DNA of 42,639 bases from Nemertoderma westbladi (taxonomy: Eukaryota; Xenacoelomorpha; Nemertodermatida; Nemertodermatidae): assembly GCA_032718475.1 (NCBI GenBank), contig JAUCBJ010005499.1:1-42639 (forward strand), given 5' to 3'. The notes beneath the pieces are model-generated. The model was not told where the DNA came from. It saw only the letters and a list, made by a program, of their open reading frames with translations, and made no database searches. How positions within the stretch are numbered: position 1 is the first letter of the stretch; each line of letters opens with the position of its first letter. Shown here piece by piece: positions 9,685-20,888 of this stretch. The translations under genes and the position numbers were made by a program.

Positions 9685-11680
9685 CCTTACTACCGGTACT
9701 GTTTAGGTTAAGTCCTTAGAGTCCACCCACACGAAACTGGCGAAAAGGTGAAATAACAAATATGTTATATTAATAGCTACCGGTACTGTAATAAGGATAG
9801 GCCTACAAATAAAGTTAAATATGTAGGCCTAAACACCATTGGAAGAATGCTTTACTACTTCGAGTTCCACATAGGCCTAACTAACTACAGAACTATATTA
9901 ATGAATAATGATTTGACCGTGGCAGAAGTCTGTTAACATCGGTAAAAGTTAGAAGGTAAAACCGACAACACTCAACCAGGTCAACACATCACATCACATC
10001 ACAATGATCACATACCGATAAGACGAAAGACGTAAGTAGGCCTATAATAAATCAGCAAGTTGTAGGCTTAAACGGTAGGCCGAAATAGTTTTTAAGTGTT
10101 TCATCAAGGGTATAGTTAAATAGCCAGAATGGTAATTCTGTAGGCCTAATTAAAATTATAAGTTTTTCACCGTAGGCATAGATAAATAGCCAGAATGCTG
10201 GAATGGTACCGTAATTAAAAAATATAGTGTTTCACCACGGGCCTACGCGCCCTACCGTAGCGAAAATCGATAAAACAATTGTCTCCACTGCAGCACTTGG
10301 CACATGGCACTAGGCCCTAGTACAGTAGTACATAGAACTGATTCAGGTCATTATTACACGCCTTGGTCATTACCCAGTTATGAACTATGTACGGTACCGG
10401 TAGGCCTATCTAATTCATCTCCATTGTAATCTCCTAAAAAAAAAACGAAAAATGACTTACCGGTGGCCGTGGCGGTGACTGCTTGAGTGCTTGGCCCTGT
10501 CAGCGGGTCTGCCTGTGGCTGTAGTCCGTTTCTGGTTTTAGCCACTCAGGTTTGGTTTATTCTGTTAGTAGTGCTGTAGTGTCACTGTCTGTACACACAC
10601 AGTAGGAGATAATGTGTAGGACTACTACTGCGATTGACTGTAGTACTAGTGTACAAGCAGACAGGAGAAACTGAAAGAAAAAGCGTTATTATTAATAGGT
10701 ATTTACACTTACACTCCAAGTATTTAAAAATATAATTAGGAGGAGAGACATATCAAAGGTTCATTAAAATTATTCACTTGAGGTTTCTTTAGTCTCTAAA
10801 ATAAGGGAAAGGTAGATTTTATGACAACACCTACAGTGTAGAATACTGATTTGGCGGTACATGATTTGAGTGTTGTCCCGACATTTGACTGTTGCCCCCA
10901 GACAGTTTAGTTTACATGCGATTTGCTGGAATGTGCGGAGCCGAAACTTTATTAATTAAGCATAATTACTTTTAGGACCGTGATCTAATCTAGTTTCTAG
11001 TTCTAGTTTGTCTAGTTTGTCTAATCTAGTTTCATCTAGTTTGTGGCCATTGTGTTCCAATGTATTCTATTGTAACTGTTTATTTGACTGAGGCTGATTG
11101 CGTTCACCGTTTTTAGGTGCTGTCACAAATTCCACCTATGTCCTGAAAGAAGTACAAGAATCAAACACTAAATACTGTACATTTTATAATTAATGATATA
11201 TTATTACACTGTACATTAAAATGGTCCCACAAATCTGACTGAATAAAATCGGTATCGCTGTTAAAAAAACAAAATACATTGAGAAGGCGACGGGATGGAA
11301 TGGAATTAACAAATTAAATAAAAATTAATTAAATATTTGAATAGCACTTGACTTTACAAATTACGATTGAAACGACAGAAATAAAACAAATTAAGATGTT
11401 TAAGGGTTACAAATGGAAATCAATTTACTTTCGGTAGGCCAATATTGATGAGCTCAGATGGGAGCCAGTTCCATATTGGAACATCTCTATGGGATAAATT
11501 GTACATTAATAGTCTCGATTGTTCATGGTACGATGGATGATTGGGAGGTAATTAGCCTTTGAAAAGTTCTCGCGAATAACTTTTGTTGCTGTATTTGGTA
11601 TTTGGAGAGCAACATAGGCCTGCTGTAAAAGTCGAACACTGAAATAATTATGATTGGCTCCAGGGGGCTAGGGCGAGAGA
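9685..11680. other. Upstream region of ZC3H14, no other gene seen
   Basis: AT-rich DNA with many TAGGCCTA and CCGGTA words. A CTAGTTT-type microsatellite lies at about 10988-11040 and a short (CACAT)n run near 9985-10000. Besides the possible untranslated exon, nothing coding is recognised. Confidence 0.4.
10461..10580 (-). other. Possible non-coding first exon of ZC3H14
   Basis: On the minus strand a relatively GC-rich stretch ends in GGCCACCG followed by GTAAGTCA, a strong donor at 10460-10459. It lies about 0.8 kb upstream of the ZC3H14 ATG. Possible acceptors, such as CCTAAACAG near 9705, precede the coding exon. The 5' limit is arbitrary. This is inference from splice-site shape only. 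Confidence 0.25.
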
Positions 11681-11911
11681 GGGGGGGGGGGGGGGGGGGA
11701 CTGGACGCAAATCCCATCTTGGCGAATTAATATTCCGCGCTAATGTCAAATTCTCAATTTAGGGAAAGGAGCAGGTTACAGTGGTACGTTATTTTAACCA
11801 AAACAATAAACTAAACACAATAGAACAGGTTACAGTTTTATTTTTGAGAGCGTTATTGGTTAGCTGTTATTTGCGTCGAATTTCCCCTAGAGAGGGATGA
11901 ATATTTATTGC
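11681..11911. mobile_element. Short inverted-repeat element with poly-G end, copy 2 (inverted relative to copy 1)
   Basis: A run of 19 G (11681-11699) is followed by ACTGGACGCAAATCCC. It then matches the reverse complement of 408-624 through GGGAAAGGAGCAGGTTACAG, AACAATAAACTAAACACAAT, and TTATTTGCGTCGAATTTCCC to AGAGAGGGATGAAT. At the right end the homology stops at TTATTGC, where copy 1 continues into its outer terminus GTCCAGTT plus C, so this copy lacks one outer terminus. It is non-coding. Confidence 0.75.
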
Positions 11912-12201
11912 TAGTTAACACTACAATATGTCCCCTATCCGTTATAATCAACAATCAAGTCAAATATAATATTTTGGGATTTGATTGGCACGAAAGCGGG
12001 TTGGCCTATCTTTGAGTTGGTGAAGAAAGTTATCACTTATTGATGAAATAATTTAAGTTTCATAATAATAAATTGACCCTCTAGGAAAGGGTTGGCCATA
12101 ATGTTAAAATCTCCAACAATGAGTAATTATTATTCTCTATTTTTGACTGAGCAGACAGTATTGAGTATTATTGGGAAGCTATTGGGAATATTGGGCCTAT
12201 T
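11912..12201. other. Non-coding lead-in to 28-bp array
   Basis: No gene. The last ~40 bases (GGGAAGCTATTGGGAATATTGGGCCTATT) are imperfect precursors of the 28-bp unit. Confidence 0.5.
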
Positions 12202-15200
12202 GGGAAGCTTAAAGGGAACTACACCTATTGGGAAGCTTAAAGGGAACTGCACCTATTAGGAAGCTTAAAAGGAACTGCACCTATTGGGAAGCTTAAAGGG
12301 AACTGCACCTATTGGGAAGCTTAAAGGGAACTGCACCTATTGGAAAGCTTAAAGGGAACTGCACTTATTAGGAAGCTTAAAGGGAACTGCACCTATTGGG
12401 AAGCTTAAAGGGAACTGCACCTATTGGGAAGCTTAAAGGGAACTGCACCTATTACGAAGCTTAAAGGGAACTGCACCTATTACGAAGCTTAAAGGGAACT
12501 GCACCTATTGGGAAGCTTAAAGGGAACTGCACCTATTGGGAAGCTTAAAGGTAACTGCACCTATTAGGAAGCTTAAAGGTAACTGCACTTATTAGGAAGC
12601 TTAAAGGGAACTGCACCTATTACGAAGCTTAAAGGGAACTGCACCTATTACGAAGCTTAAAGGGAACTGCACCTATTGGGAACCTTAAAGGGAACTGCAC
12701 CTATTGGGAAGCTTAAAGGTAACTGCACCTATTAGGAAGCTTAAAGGTAACTGCACTTATTAGGAAGCTTAAAGGGAACTGCACCTATTACGAAGCTTAA
12801 AGGGAACTGCACCTTTTGGGAAGCTTAAATGGAACGCACCTATTGGGAAGCTTAAAGGGAACTGCACCTATTGGGAAGCTTAAAGGGAACTGCACCTATT
12901 GGGAAGCTTAAAGGGAACTGCACCTATTGGAAAGCTTAAAGGGAACTGCACCTATTACGAAGCTTAAAGGGAACTGCACTTATTAGGAAGCTTAAAGGGA
13001 ACTGCACCTATTGGGAAGCTTAAAGGGAGCTGCACCTATTGGGAAGCTTAAAGGGAACTGCACCTATTGGGAAGCTTAAAGGGAACTGCACCTATTACGA
13101 AGCTTAAAGGGAACTGCACCTATTGGGAAGCTTAAAGGGAACTGCACCTATTACGAAGCTTAAAGGGAACTGCACTTATTAGGAAGCTTAAAGGGAACTG
13201 TACCTATTGGGAAGCTTAAAGGGAACTGCACCTATTACGAAGCTTAAAGGGAACTGCACCTTTTGGGAAGCTTAAAGGGAACTGCACCTATTGGGAAGCT
13301 TAAAGGGAACTGCACCTATTGGGAAGCTTAAAGGGAACTGCACCTATTACGAAGCTTAAAAAGGGAACTGCACCTATTGGGAAGCTTAAAGGGAACTGCA
13401 CCTATTACGAAGCTTAAAGGGAACTGCACTTATTAGGAAGCTTAAAGGGAACTGCACCTATTGGGAAGCTTAAAGGGAACTGCACCTATTACGAAGCTTA
13501 AAGGGAACTGCACCTTTTGGGAAGCTTAAAGGGAACTGCACCTATTGGGAAGCTTAAAGGGAACTGCACCTATTGGGAAGCTTAAAGGGAACTGCACCTA
13601 TTGGGAAGCTTAAAGGGAACTGCACCTATTGGGAAGCTTAAAGGGAACTGCACCTATTACGAAGCTTAAAGGGAACTGCACCTATTACGAAGCTTAAAGG
13701 GAACTGCACCTATTGGGAAGCTTAAAGGGAACTGCACCTATTGGGAAGCTTAAAGGTAACTGCACCTATTAGGAAGCTTAAAGGTAACTGCACTTATTAG
13801 GAAGCTTAAAGGGAACTGCACCTATTACGAAGCTTAAAGGGAACTGCACCTATTACGAAGCTTAAAGGGAACTGCACCTATTGGGAACCTTAAAGGGAAC
13901 TGCACCTATTGGGAAGCTTAAAGGTAACTGCACCTATTAGGAAGCTTAAAGGTAACTGCACTTATTAGGAAGCTTAAAGGGAACTGCACCTATTACGAAG
14001 CTTAAAGGGAACTGCACCTTTTGGGAAGCTTAAATGGAACGCACCTATTGGGAAGCTTAAAGGGAACTGCACCTATTGGGAAGCTTAAAGGGAACTGCAC
14101 CTATTGGGAAGCTTAAAGGGAACTGCACCTATTGGAAAGCTTAAAGGGAACTGCACCTATTACGAAGCTTAAAGGGAACTGCACTTATTAGGAAGCTTAA
14201 AGGGAACTGCACCTATTGGGAAGCTTAAAGGGAGCTGCACCTATTGGGAAGCTTAAAGGGAACTGCACCTATTGGGAAGCTTAAAGGGAACTGCACCTAT
14301 TACGAAGCTTAAAGGGAACTGCACCTATTGGGAAGCTTAAAGGGAACTGCACCTATTACGAAGCTTAAAGGGAACTGCACTTATTAGGAAGCTTAAAGGG
14401 AACTGCACCTATTGGGAAGCTTAAAGGGAACTGCACCTATTACGAAGCTTAAAGGGAACTGCACCTTTTGGGAAGCTTAAAGGGAACTGCACCTATTACG
14501 AAGCTTAAAAAGGGAACTGCACCTATTGGGAAGCTTAAAGGGAACTGCACCTATTACGAAGCTTAAAGGGAACTGCACTTATTAGGAAGCTTAAAGGGAA
14601 CTGCACCTATTGGGAAGCTTAAAGGGAACTGCACCTATTACGAAGCTTAAAGGGAACTGCACCTTTTGGGAAGCTTAAAGGGAACTGCACCTATTGGGAA
14701 GCTTAAAGGGAACTGCACCTATTGGGAAGCTTAAAGGGAACTGCACCTATTACGAAGCTTAAAGGGAACTGCACCTTTTGGGAAGCTTAAAGGGAACTGC
14801 ACCTATTGGGAAGCTTAAAGGGAACTGCACCTATTACGAAGCTTAAAGGGAACTGCACCTTTTGGGAAGCTTAAAGGGAACTGCACCTATGAGGAAGCTT
14901 AAAGGGAACTGCACTTATTGGGAAGCTTAAAGGGAACTGCACCTATTGGGAAGCTTAAAGGGAACTGCACCTATTGGGAAGCTTAAAGGGAACTGCACCT
15001 ATTGGGAAGCTTAAAGGGAACTGCACCTATTGGGAAGATTAATGGGAACTGCACTTATTAGGAAGCTTAAAGGGAACTGCACCTATTGGGAAGCTTAAAG
15101 GGAACTGCACCTATTATGAAGCTTAAAGGGAACTGCACCTATTGGGAAGCTTAAAGGGAACTGCACCTATTGGGAAGCTTAAAGGGAACTGCACCTATTG

Positions 15201-15633
15201 GGAAGCTTAAAGGGAACTGCACCTATTACGAAGCTTAAAGGGAACTGCACCTTTTGGGAAGCTTAAAGGGAACTGCACCTATGAGGAAGCTTAAAGGGAA
15301 CTGCACTTATTGGGAAGCTTAAAGGGAACTGCACCTATTGGGAAGCTTAAAGGGAACTGCACCTATTGGGAAGCTTAAAGGGAACTGCACCTATTGGGAA
15401 GCTTAAAGGGAACTGCACCTATTGGGAAGATTAAAGGGAACTGCACCTATTACGAAGCTTAAAGGGAACTGCACCTATTGGGAAGCTTAAAGGGAACTGC
15501 ACCTATTACGAAGCTTAAAGGGAACTGCACTTATTAGGAAGCTTAAAGGAAACTGCACTTATTAGAAAGCTTAAAGGGAAACTGCACCTATTGGGAAGCT
15601 TAAAGGGAACTGCACCTATTAGGAAGCTTAAAG
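12202..15633. repeat. 28-bp tandem repeat, about 122 units, with higher-order repeats
   Basis: The unit reads GGGAAGCTTAAAGGGAACTG then CACCTATT, and nearly every unit contains a HindIII-type AAGCTT. Common variants are ACGAAGCTT, AGGAAGCTT, TTTTGGGAAG and GGTAACTG. Rare variants mark higher-order duplication. GGAACGCACC ends at 12840 and 14045, and GGGAACCTTAAAG at 12690 and 13895, both 1205 bp apart. CTATGAGGAAG (14889, 15281) and GGGAAGATTAA (15034, 15426) are both 392 bp apart, exactly 14 units. A satellite ladder at HindIII sites would be expected. Confidence 0.97.
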
Positions 15634-15896
15634 CTACTTATTGCACAAAATTGTATGAAACTAAACTTTCGATTACTCCCCTTATGACCTACTCATTGTA
15701 GTAATATAATTTCTTTGATGTCATTTCGGCCCATTAAGGAAGGAATGTCAGAATTACTAATTAACCCTTTCCGGCCTGAATTAATTTAATTTAGGAAAAA
15801 AAATTGGTTGGTCTTGTTAATGGGTTAATTATACACCAAATAATAATTTTCGATGAAAAAATTTTCAAAAAATTATTTCCAATGTTTTTTTTTATT

Positions 15897-15955
15897 GTAT
15901 ACAAAAGTATACGTTAGGTATATGAAACATGTTCCCAATGTATACTTTTGTATAC
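15897..15955. repeat. Perfect 16-bp inverted repeat inside the piggyBac-like element
   Basis: GTATACAAAAGTATAC (15897-15912) and GTATACTTTTGTATAC (15940-15955) are perfect reverse complements with a 27-base loop. Each arm itself begins and ends with the palindrome GTATAC. Confidence 0.85.
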
Positions 15956-16335
15956 GAACTCTTGTATACGTACTTACAAACATAAATCATATAGTAAGTA
16001 TATTCTCTCTCTATATATATATATAGAATAAACAAGCATGCTACGAGCAGGCAATTTTAATAAAAAAAATTTAAATTATTGTTTTTTGGTAATAAAAAGC
16101 TGTCAATACTGTGAAATTTGCCAAAATGCCAAAATTTTATAATTTTGTGTGTTTACACAACACACGTTGTTTAAAAGCAACACAGTGCGACAAAAAAAAC
16201 TTAAAATTAAGAATTATACAGTGAAGGTTTTTTCTGTCAGTTTTGTTCAAGTTTGATAAAAACAGTATCGACTGACTTTTTTCAATTGTTTGTATGTCTA
16301 TCTGCCCTGCCTGTATACTGTTGGTGTACAACATC

Positions 16336-16915
16336 TACTCCCCAACGGTGGCTGCACCACATCTACTCTCCAATGGTGGCTGAAACACATCTACTCCCAA
16401 GACCCAATGGTAAACATCTACTCCATATGGTGGCTACACCACATCTAGTCCCCAATGGTCAACATTTACTCCATTGATGGCTACATAACATCTACTCATC
16501 AATGGTCAGCATCTACTCCATATGGTGGCTACATAACATCTACTCATTAATGGTCAGCTTCTACTCCACTATGGTGGCTGCACCACATCTACTCATCAAT
16601 GGTCAGCATCTACTCCCCAATGGTAGGTGCATCACATCTACTCATCAATGGTCAGCATCTACTCCCCAATGGTAGGTGCACCACATCTACTCATCAATGG
16701 TGGATGCGCCAGATTTACTCCCCAATGGTGACTGCGCCACATCTACTCCCCATTAGTGGCTGCATCACATCTACTCCCAAGGCCCAATGGTGACTGCGCC
16801 ACATCTACTCTCAAATAGTGGCTGCATCACATCTAGTCCCTAATGGTGGGTGCGCCAGATTTACTCCCCAATGGTGACTGCGCCACATCTACTCCCCATT
16901 AGTGGCTGCATCACA
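16336..16915. repeat. Diverged ~30-bp minisatellite
   Basis: About 19-20 irregular units built on CACATCTACTCCCCAATGGT plus GGCTGCAC-like sequence, with spacing varying by a few bases and many substitutions. It is much more diverged than the other arrays, and it lies wholly within the TTAA-flanked element. Confidence 0.85.
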
Positions 16916-17315
16916 TACACTTTATAAACCTGACGTAGACAAATGTATACAGTGGTTTATCAATAACACTACCAGCCTACTTGTACTGTAAAGTTTATCC
17001 TGGAAATATTATTATCTCATTGGACAATCCATCTTCGGAATACCCAATCAAAATTCTCAATATCGCTTTGCCAAATCGTTTAAGTAACCATCTTTCCTAT
17101 ACCAGGTAGTCATCATGTCAATACCTGAAAACACGGCATCTAAAATCGTTCATTGAAGCCTTCTACTACAATTATCCAATCAGAATCGGTAATTTATAAG
17201 TAAAGGAAGTGTGATAGTGCCACATGGATGAAACCAACTATAATTAGTTGAAATTATGCAATCCGTAGTGAAATAAATTCAGTGTATACAAAAATATACA
17301 GTCGGCCGGAAAGGG

Positions 17316-18791
17316 TTAAAGAGAAAGCAATATGTCCTAGGTTACAGTGATTGTTTACTAAAGAAAACAATAAACAAAACTCAAAAGCAGAAGAAAAATT
17401 TACCAAATTCAAAAATTTACAAAAAGGATAAAAGTGGTAGCTTTGTTATGATAGATTAGATTTTAGTTTAGTAAGTGAGAACATAAATTAGATTAGATAG
17501 GGTATGGGCGGACACATGACCTACTACATACAAGTCAACTAATACAGTAGGCCTATAGAAATATTAATTGGTAATGAATGATGGATCAAGGATAAGTAGT
17601 TAGGCCTACTAATGTAGTAGAAATGTAGAAATCTTAATAAAAAAAAAACTAACGATGCATAATGGCCTCGCCAAAGTGGTTGAATCTCTCGGGTCGTTCA
17701 TGCGTGGTATATTACTGAAAACTTCAATAAATTCAGTTCTCTCCTGCCTGATCTTCATCACAGATTAAATTAATATAGGATCTGTTGCCAGTGAATCGCA
17801 TATAAAAAAATATATAATACGTACAAATTCAGTAATAATACAAGAATATATATTGTGTAATATTCCATTTTAGTTTAAGGAGGTATACAAATATTTTATT
17901 TAATTGTTATCGTGTGATGTAGGGGTCCGGGGGCGTGCAACCCGCAGACTCAGGAGCGAGGCGTTGCTGGATAATAAGGTTGTAAACCTTGACGCACGCG
18001 GGGCGCCATCCTACTGTATGAGTGTCCTAGAAACAGCAGATGATACAAAGAAACAGAAGCAGCACGCATTGCATCCGTGGGTCAAGGGTAAAGTGGCGCT
18101 GCGGACTGGTAGTGGTAGTCGAAGATGGGGCGGGCCTGCCATCAATTCCTGCTGTTTGAGAGATTTGTTCAAAAATATACATCTTACATAACAATTCTAA
18201 ATTTTCAAATAATTTAACTTTTAAAAATATATAATAAATACCGTCGATTCAGGGCTTTTAATACTTAGTCGATTTTATTTCATTTCCTTTTCTAATCTGC
18301 CAATTAAAAAAAAATTTAAATAAAGTGAAGTAGAAATTTTGGTTGGGTGTTTTTTATTAAATGCCTAATTAAATTTAGTGTTATATGATTTTGTCATCAA
18401 TATTTGTGTGAATTTAATTTTATGTGAAAATTAAATTAAGAGAATAGGTATGCCTATGCTATTAATTGCAATTAATTGATTGATGGCATGCATTTTGATT
18501 AATAAACTCTTCTGTGATATTATTTCTTTAAGTTCGTGAAAAATAGGCCTACTTTATTTAGATTTGAATAAGTCATTAATTATATTTATATGATTATAAA
18601 TATTATATTTAATTGTTATCAAAGCTACTGTATCATGAATTATTTGTACATATATTAATCGTGGTACATTTCATATTACAGTTAGAACATCAATTTTGAT
18701 CAGGTATTCTTAATTATAGAGACAAGTGAGACCTTAAAAAAACAGTCAGTTTTTATTACAAGGGCAATATTAAGATTAAAAGTACACCATC
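17316..18791. other. Intergenic region upstream of the DEG/ENaC gene, with a GC-rich island
   Basis: Mostly AT-rich. A strikingly GC-richer block at about 17920-18150 holds a 95-codon plus-strand frame (17904-18191) containing RGRATRRLRSEALLDNK and KKQKQHALHPWVKGKVALR. I recognise no family and see no clear splice or start context. It could be an exon of an unrecognised gene or part of a transposon. Nothing else is recognised up to the channel gene. Confidence 0.35.
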
Positions 18792-20888
18792 ATGGCTACT
18801 AAAACTACTTCCATAAAATTGAAAAAATCTGGTCCTGATATGTCAAAGTATATGGCCAATATATTGAAGACAAAAAGTATTCATGGTTTGGACAATATTG
18901 CTGATACAAAAGTTGCAACAAAAAAACTTTTCTGGGTACTCATTGTAATAACTATGATCTTCCTATACTTCATACAGTCGGGTTATCTACTTAATGATTA
19001 CTTTCAATATCCTACCATTGTATCTTCAACAAGGGTTCATGAAACACAAGTGACATTCCCTGCAGTAACTATTTGCTCAACACGGAAAGTTAAAAGAGAT
19101 TATTTCAAAGAAGAATATCCAAAGGAACACTCTACCGGTAGCATCCCTTCCATGTACACAGACAAAAGGGAACTCGCGTTATGGTACCATATGTTAGAAG
19201 ATGTCTGGGCTAAAATGAGGGGAGGAAACTGCGACTTCCCCTTGCAGACCTGTGCTGTTGGCAATGCTACAGAGAATACTTTGTGTTACTTAAAAGGATG
19301 CAAAAGGTGTTCATATGCGGGATATGATGAGGACAATATTGTACACTGTAATGAATCCATGGTTGATACTAATATGACACGAAATAACGAAGTACATAAC
19401 TTTCAATGTAAACAAGGAGGAAAAAATAAGCCATTTGTCTGCCACGAATGCCACGCCGATATCGGGTCTGATTTTTCGTGTGAGAAAATTTTGGTAAACG
19501 TTGAGAATGACGAACACATTAATCAATTACCAATTCCGTGCAACCCTAACATTGAGGCTGATTGTTACAAAGAAATTGAGTATTTCTTAGATAGTCGACA
19601 TGGGTTTGCTAAGCAAATGACCATTAACTCAATACATAACGATGAAAATATCAACACACATTATGTTTATCAATTTTCAAAGGAAATTATCAAAAAGTAT
19701 GGATACAGGTACAATGATCTAGTTGCAAAGTGCTCATTCAATGGGCAACATTGTGGAGAAACAGACTTTCATAGTTTTATGGATGTGGATTATGGTAACT
19801 GTTTTACATATAATTCTGGAGTTAAAGATTTCATTTTGAGGAATAATTCATTCTCTGGGAAAACATACGGCCTTCATTTGCTTTTTAAGTTTGTTGATCA
19901 TGTAAACAACGATGATGATAGCGATGGAAAGCTGAAAAATGAAATATTTAACTCTGGAAGTTCGGCCTTTTGGGGTGTCGGACAACATCAGCATGATGGA
20001 ATAGTTGTTGCAATACATGAAGCAGGTACGCAGCCAGATTTAAATGACAAGATGACAATTATTGGAAGAGGAGAAAGTGTTTCAATGGGACTGCAAGTGT
20101 CTCATAATCAACGATTAGTTAGTAAAGGAGAATGCATTAATACATGGGATGCTCTAGATGGTATAAATATTAGTCCAGAAGAGGGTTATAAATACACGCA
20201 AGCGAAATGCCTGCAATACTGCCTTTTACATGAAATCAGTCGGGTATGTGGATGTATTGACGTTTATCACTCCAATCTATCCTTGTGCAGTGGAAAGGAT
20301 TTTGAATATCCATCAGTACATTGCATTGAAGATGTTAAAATGAATTATAGCCAAGGTGGATTAGATCACTGTCTTGCCTGTTTGCCAGAATGCAAACAAC
20401 ACAGTTTCTACAGCAACATACAGAAGTCTAAATGGATAGCTAATCCTGCTCATGCTGTATTTAGTCTAATTGAACTGAAAGATGAATTAACCCAACACGA
20501 GCTTTATGACACTTTGCTAAAGGCACTCCACATCGAAGATATATTTAATGCAGACGAGGTAGGCAAATCTTACTTTAACAAATGTTACATGGAAGGAATC
20601 TGCTTCCATCAAAGTGAGCCATTTGCTGAAGCTGTTGGAAATCTTTTAAGGATGACGTTTGCAGAAACTGATATATTTCTCGAATCAATGGATGTCACTG
20701 AAGTTGAGGAAAAGTATCGATATAGTTTACAGGATATAGTGAGTCAGATTGGAGGCAGTCTTGGATTATTTCTTGGCATGTCATTGGTTGGGATTGTTGA
20801 AATTTTTGATCAAATTGTATCACTAATTATTTATGGAATATCTTGGCTACATCATAGAAAAACTGTCATACCAATTAACAATAATTAA
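18792..20888 (+). CDS. DEG/ENaC family amiloride-sensitive sodium channel, single exon
   Basis: A 698-residue subunit of a trimeric plasma-membrane cation channel. Domain order fits the degenerin/ENaC/ASIC family: a cytosolic N-terminus with the gating His-Gly motif (H31-G32), TM1 at about 44-67 (KLFWVLIVITMIFLYFI), and FPAVTIC at 89-95 just after it. A large cysteine-rich extracellular region with several N-glycosylation sequons covers about 70-640. A pre-TM2 block GGSLGLFLGMS has the selectivity-filter G-x-S as G662-M663-S664. TM2 runs to about 682 and a short basic tail follows. The length is usual for the family. The start is the first ATG in frame and gives a normal N-terminus. The whole reading frame is uninterrupted by introns. 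Poly(A) signals AATAAA follow at 20895 and 20953. The subfamily (peptide-gated, proton-gated or other) and the gating ligand cannot be told from sequence alone. Confidence 0.94.
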   Translation: MATKTTSIKLKKSGPDMSKYMANILKTKSIHGLDNIADTKVATKKLFWVLIVITMIFLYFIQSGYLLNDYFQYPTIVSSTRVHETQVTFPAVTICSTRKVKRDYFKEEYPKEHSTGSIPSMYTDKRELALWYHMLEDVWAKMRGGNCDFPLQTCAVGNATENTLCYLKGCKRCSYAGYDEDNIVHCNESMVDTNMTRNNEVHNFQCKQGGKNKPFVCHECHADIGSDFSCEKILVNVENDEHINQLPIPCNPNIEADCYKEIEYFLDSRHGFAKQMTINSIHNDENINTHYVYQFSKEIIKKYGYRYNDLVAKCSFNGQHCGETDFHSFMDVDYGNCFTYNSGVKDFILRNNSFSGKTYGLHLLFKFVDHVNNDDDSDGKLKNEIFNSGSSAFWGVGQHQHDGIVVAIHEAGTQPDLNDKMTIIGRGESVSMGLQVSHNQRLVSKGECINTWDALDGINISPEEGYKYTQAKCLQYCLLHEISRVCGCIDVYHSNLSLCSGKDFEYPSVHCIEDVKMNYSQGGLDHCLACLPECKQHSFYSNIQKSKWIANPAHAVFSLIELKDELTQHELYDTLLKALHIEDIFNADEVGKSYFNKCYMEGICFHQSEPFAEAVGNLLRMTFAETDIFLESMDVTEVEEKYRYSLQDIVSQIGGSLGLFLGMSLVGIVEIFDQIVSLIIYGISWLHHRKTVIPINNN

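Larger units (their letters stand above)
15765..17315. mobile_element. piggyBac-like non-autonomous element with internal minisatellite
   Basis: Perfect 12-bp terminal inverted repeats CCCTTTCCGGCC (15765-15776) and GGCCGGAAAGGG (17304-17315) are each flanked outside by TTAA (15761-15764 and 17316-17319). A TTAA target duplication and CC..GG ends are the hallmark of piggyBac transposons. The 1551-bp interior has no transposase frame, so it would need a transposase in trans. Subterminal palindromic words occur at both ends: GTATACAAAAGTATAC at 15897-15912 and a close match at 17284-17299. A diverged ~30-bp minisatellite fills the middle. Confidence 0.85.

Noticed and set aside
11523-11717. 64-codon minus-strand frame with proline run
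   Set aside because: The prolines come from the G19 run. The frame overlaps the poly-G element and has no family similarity.
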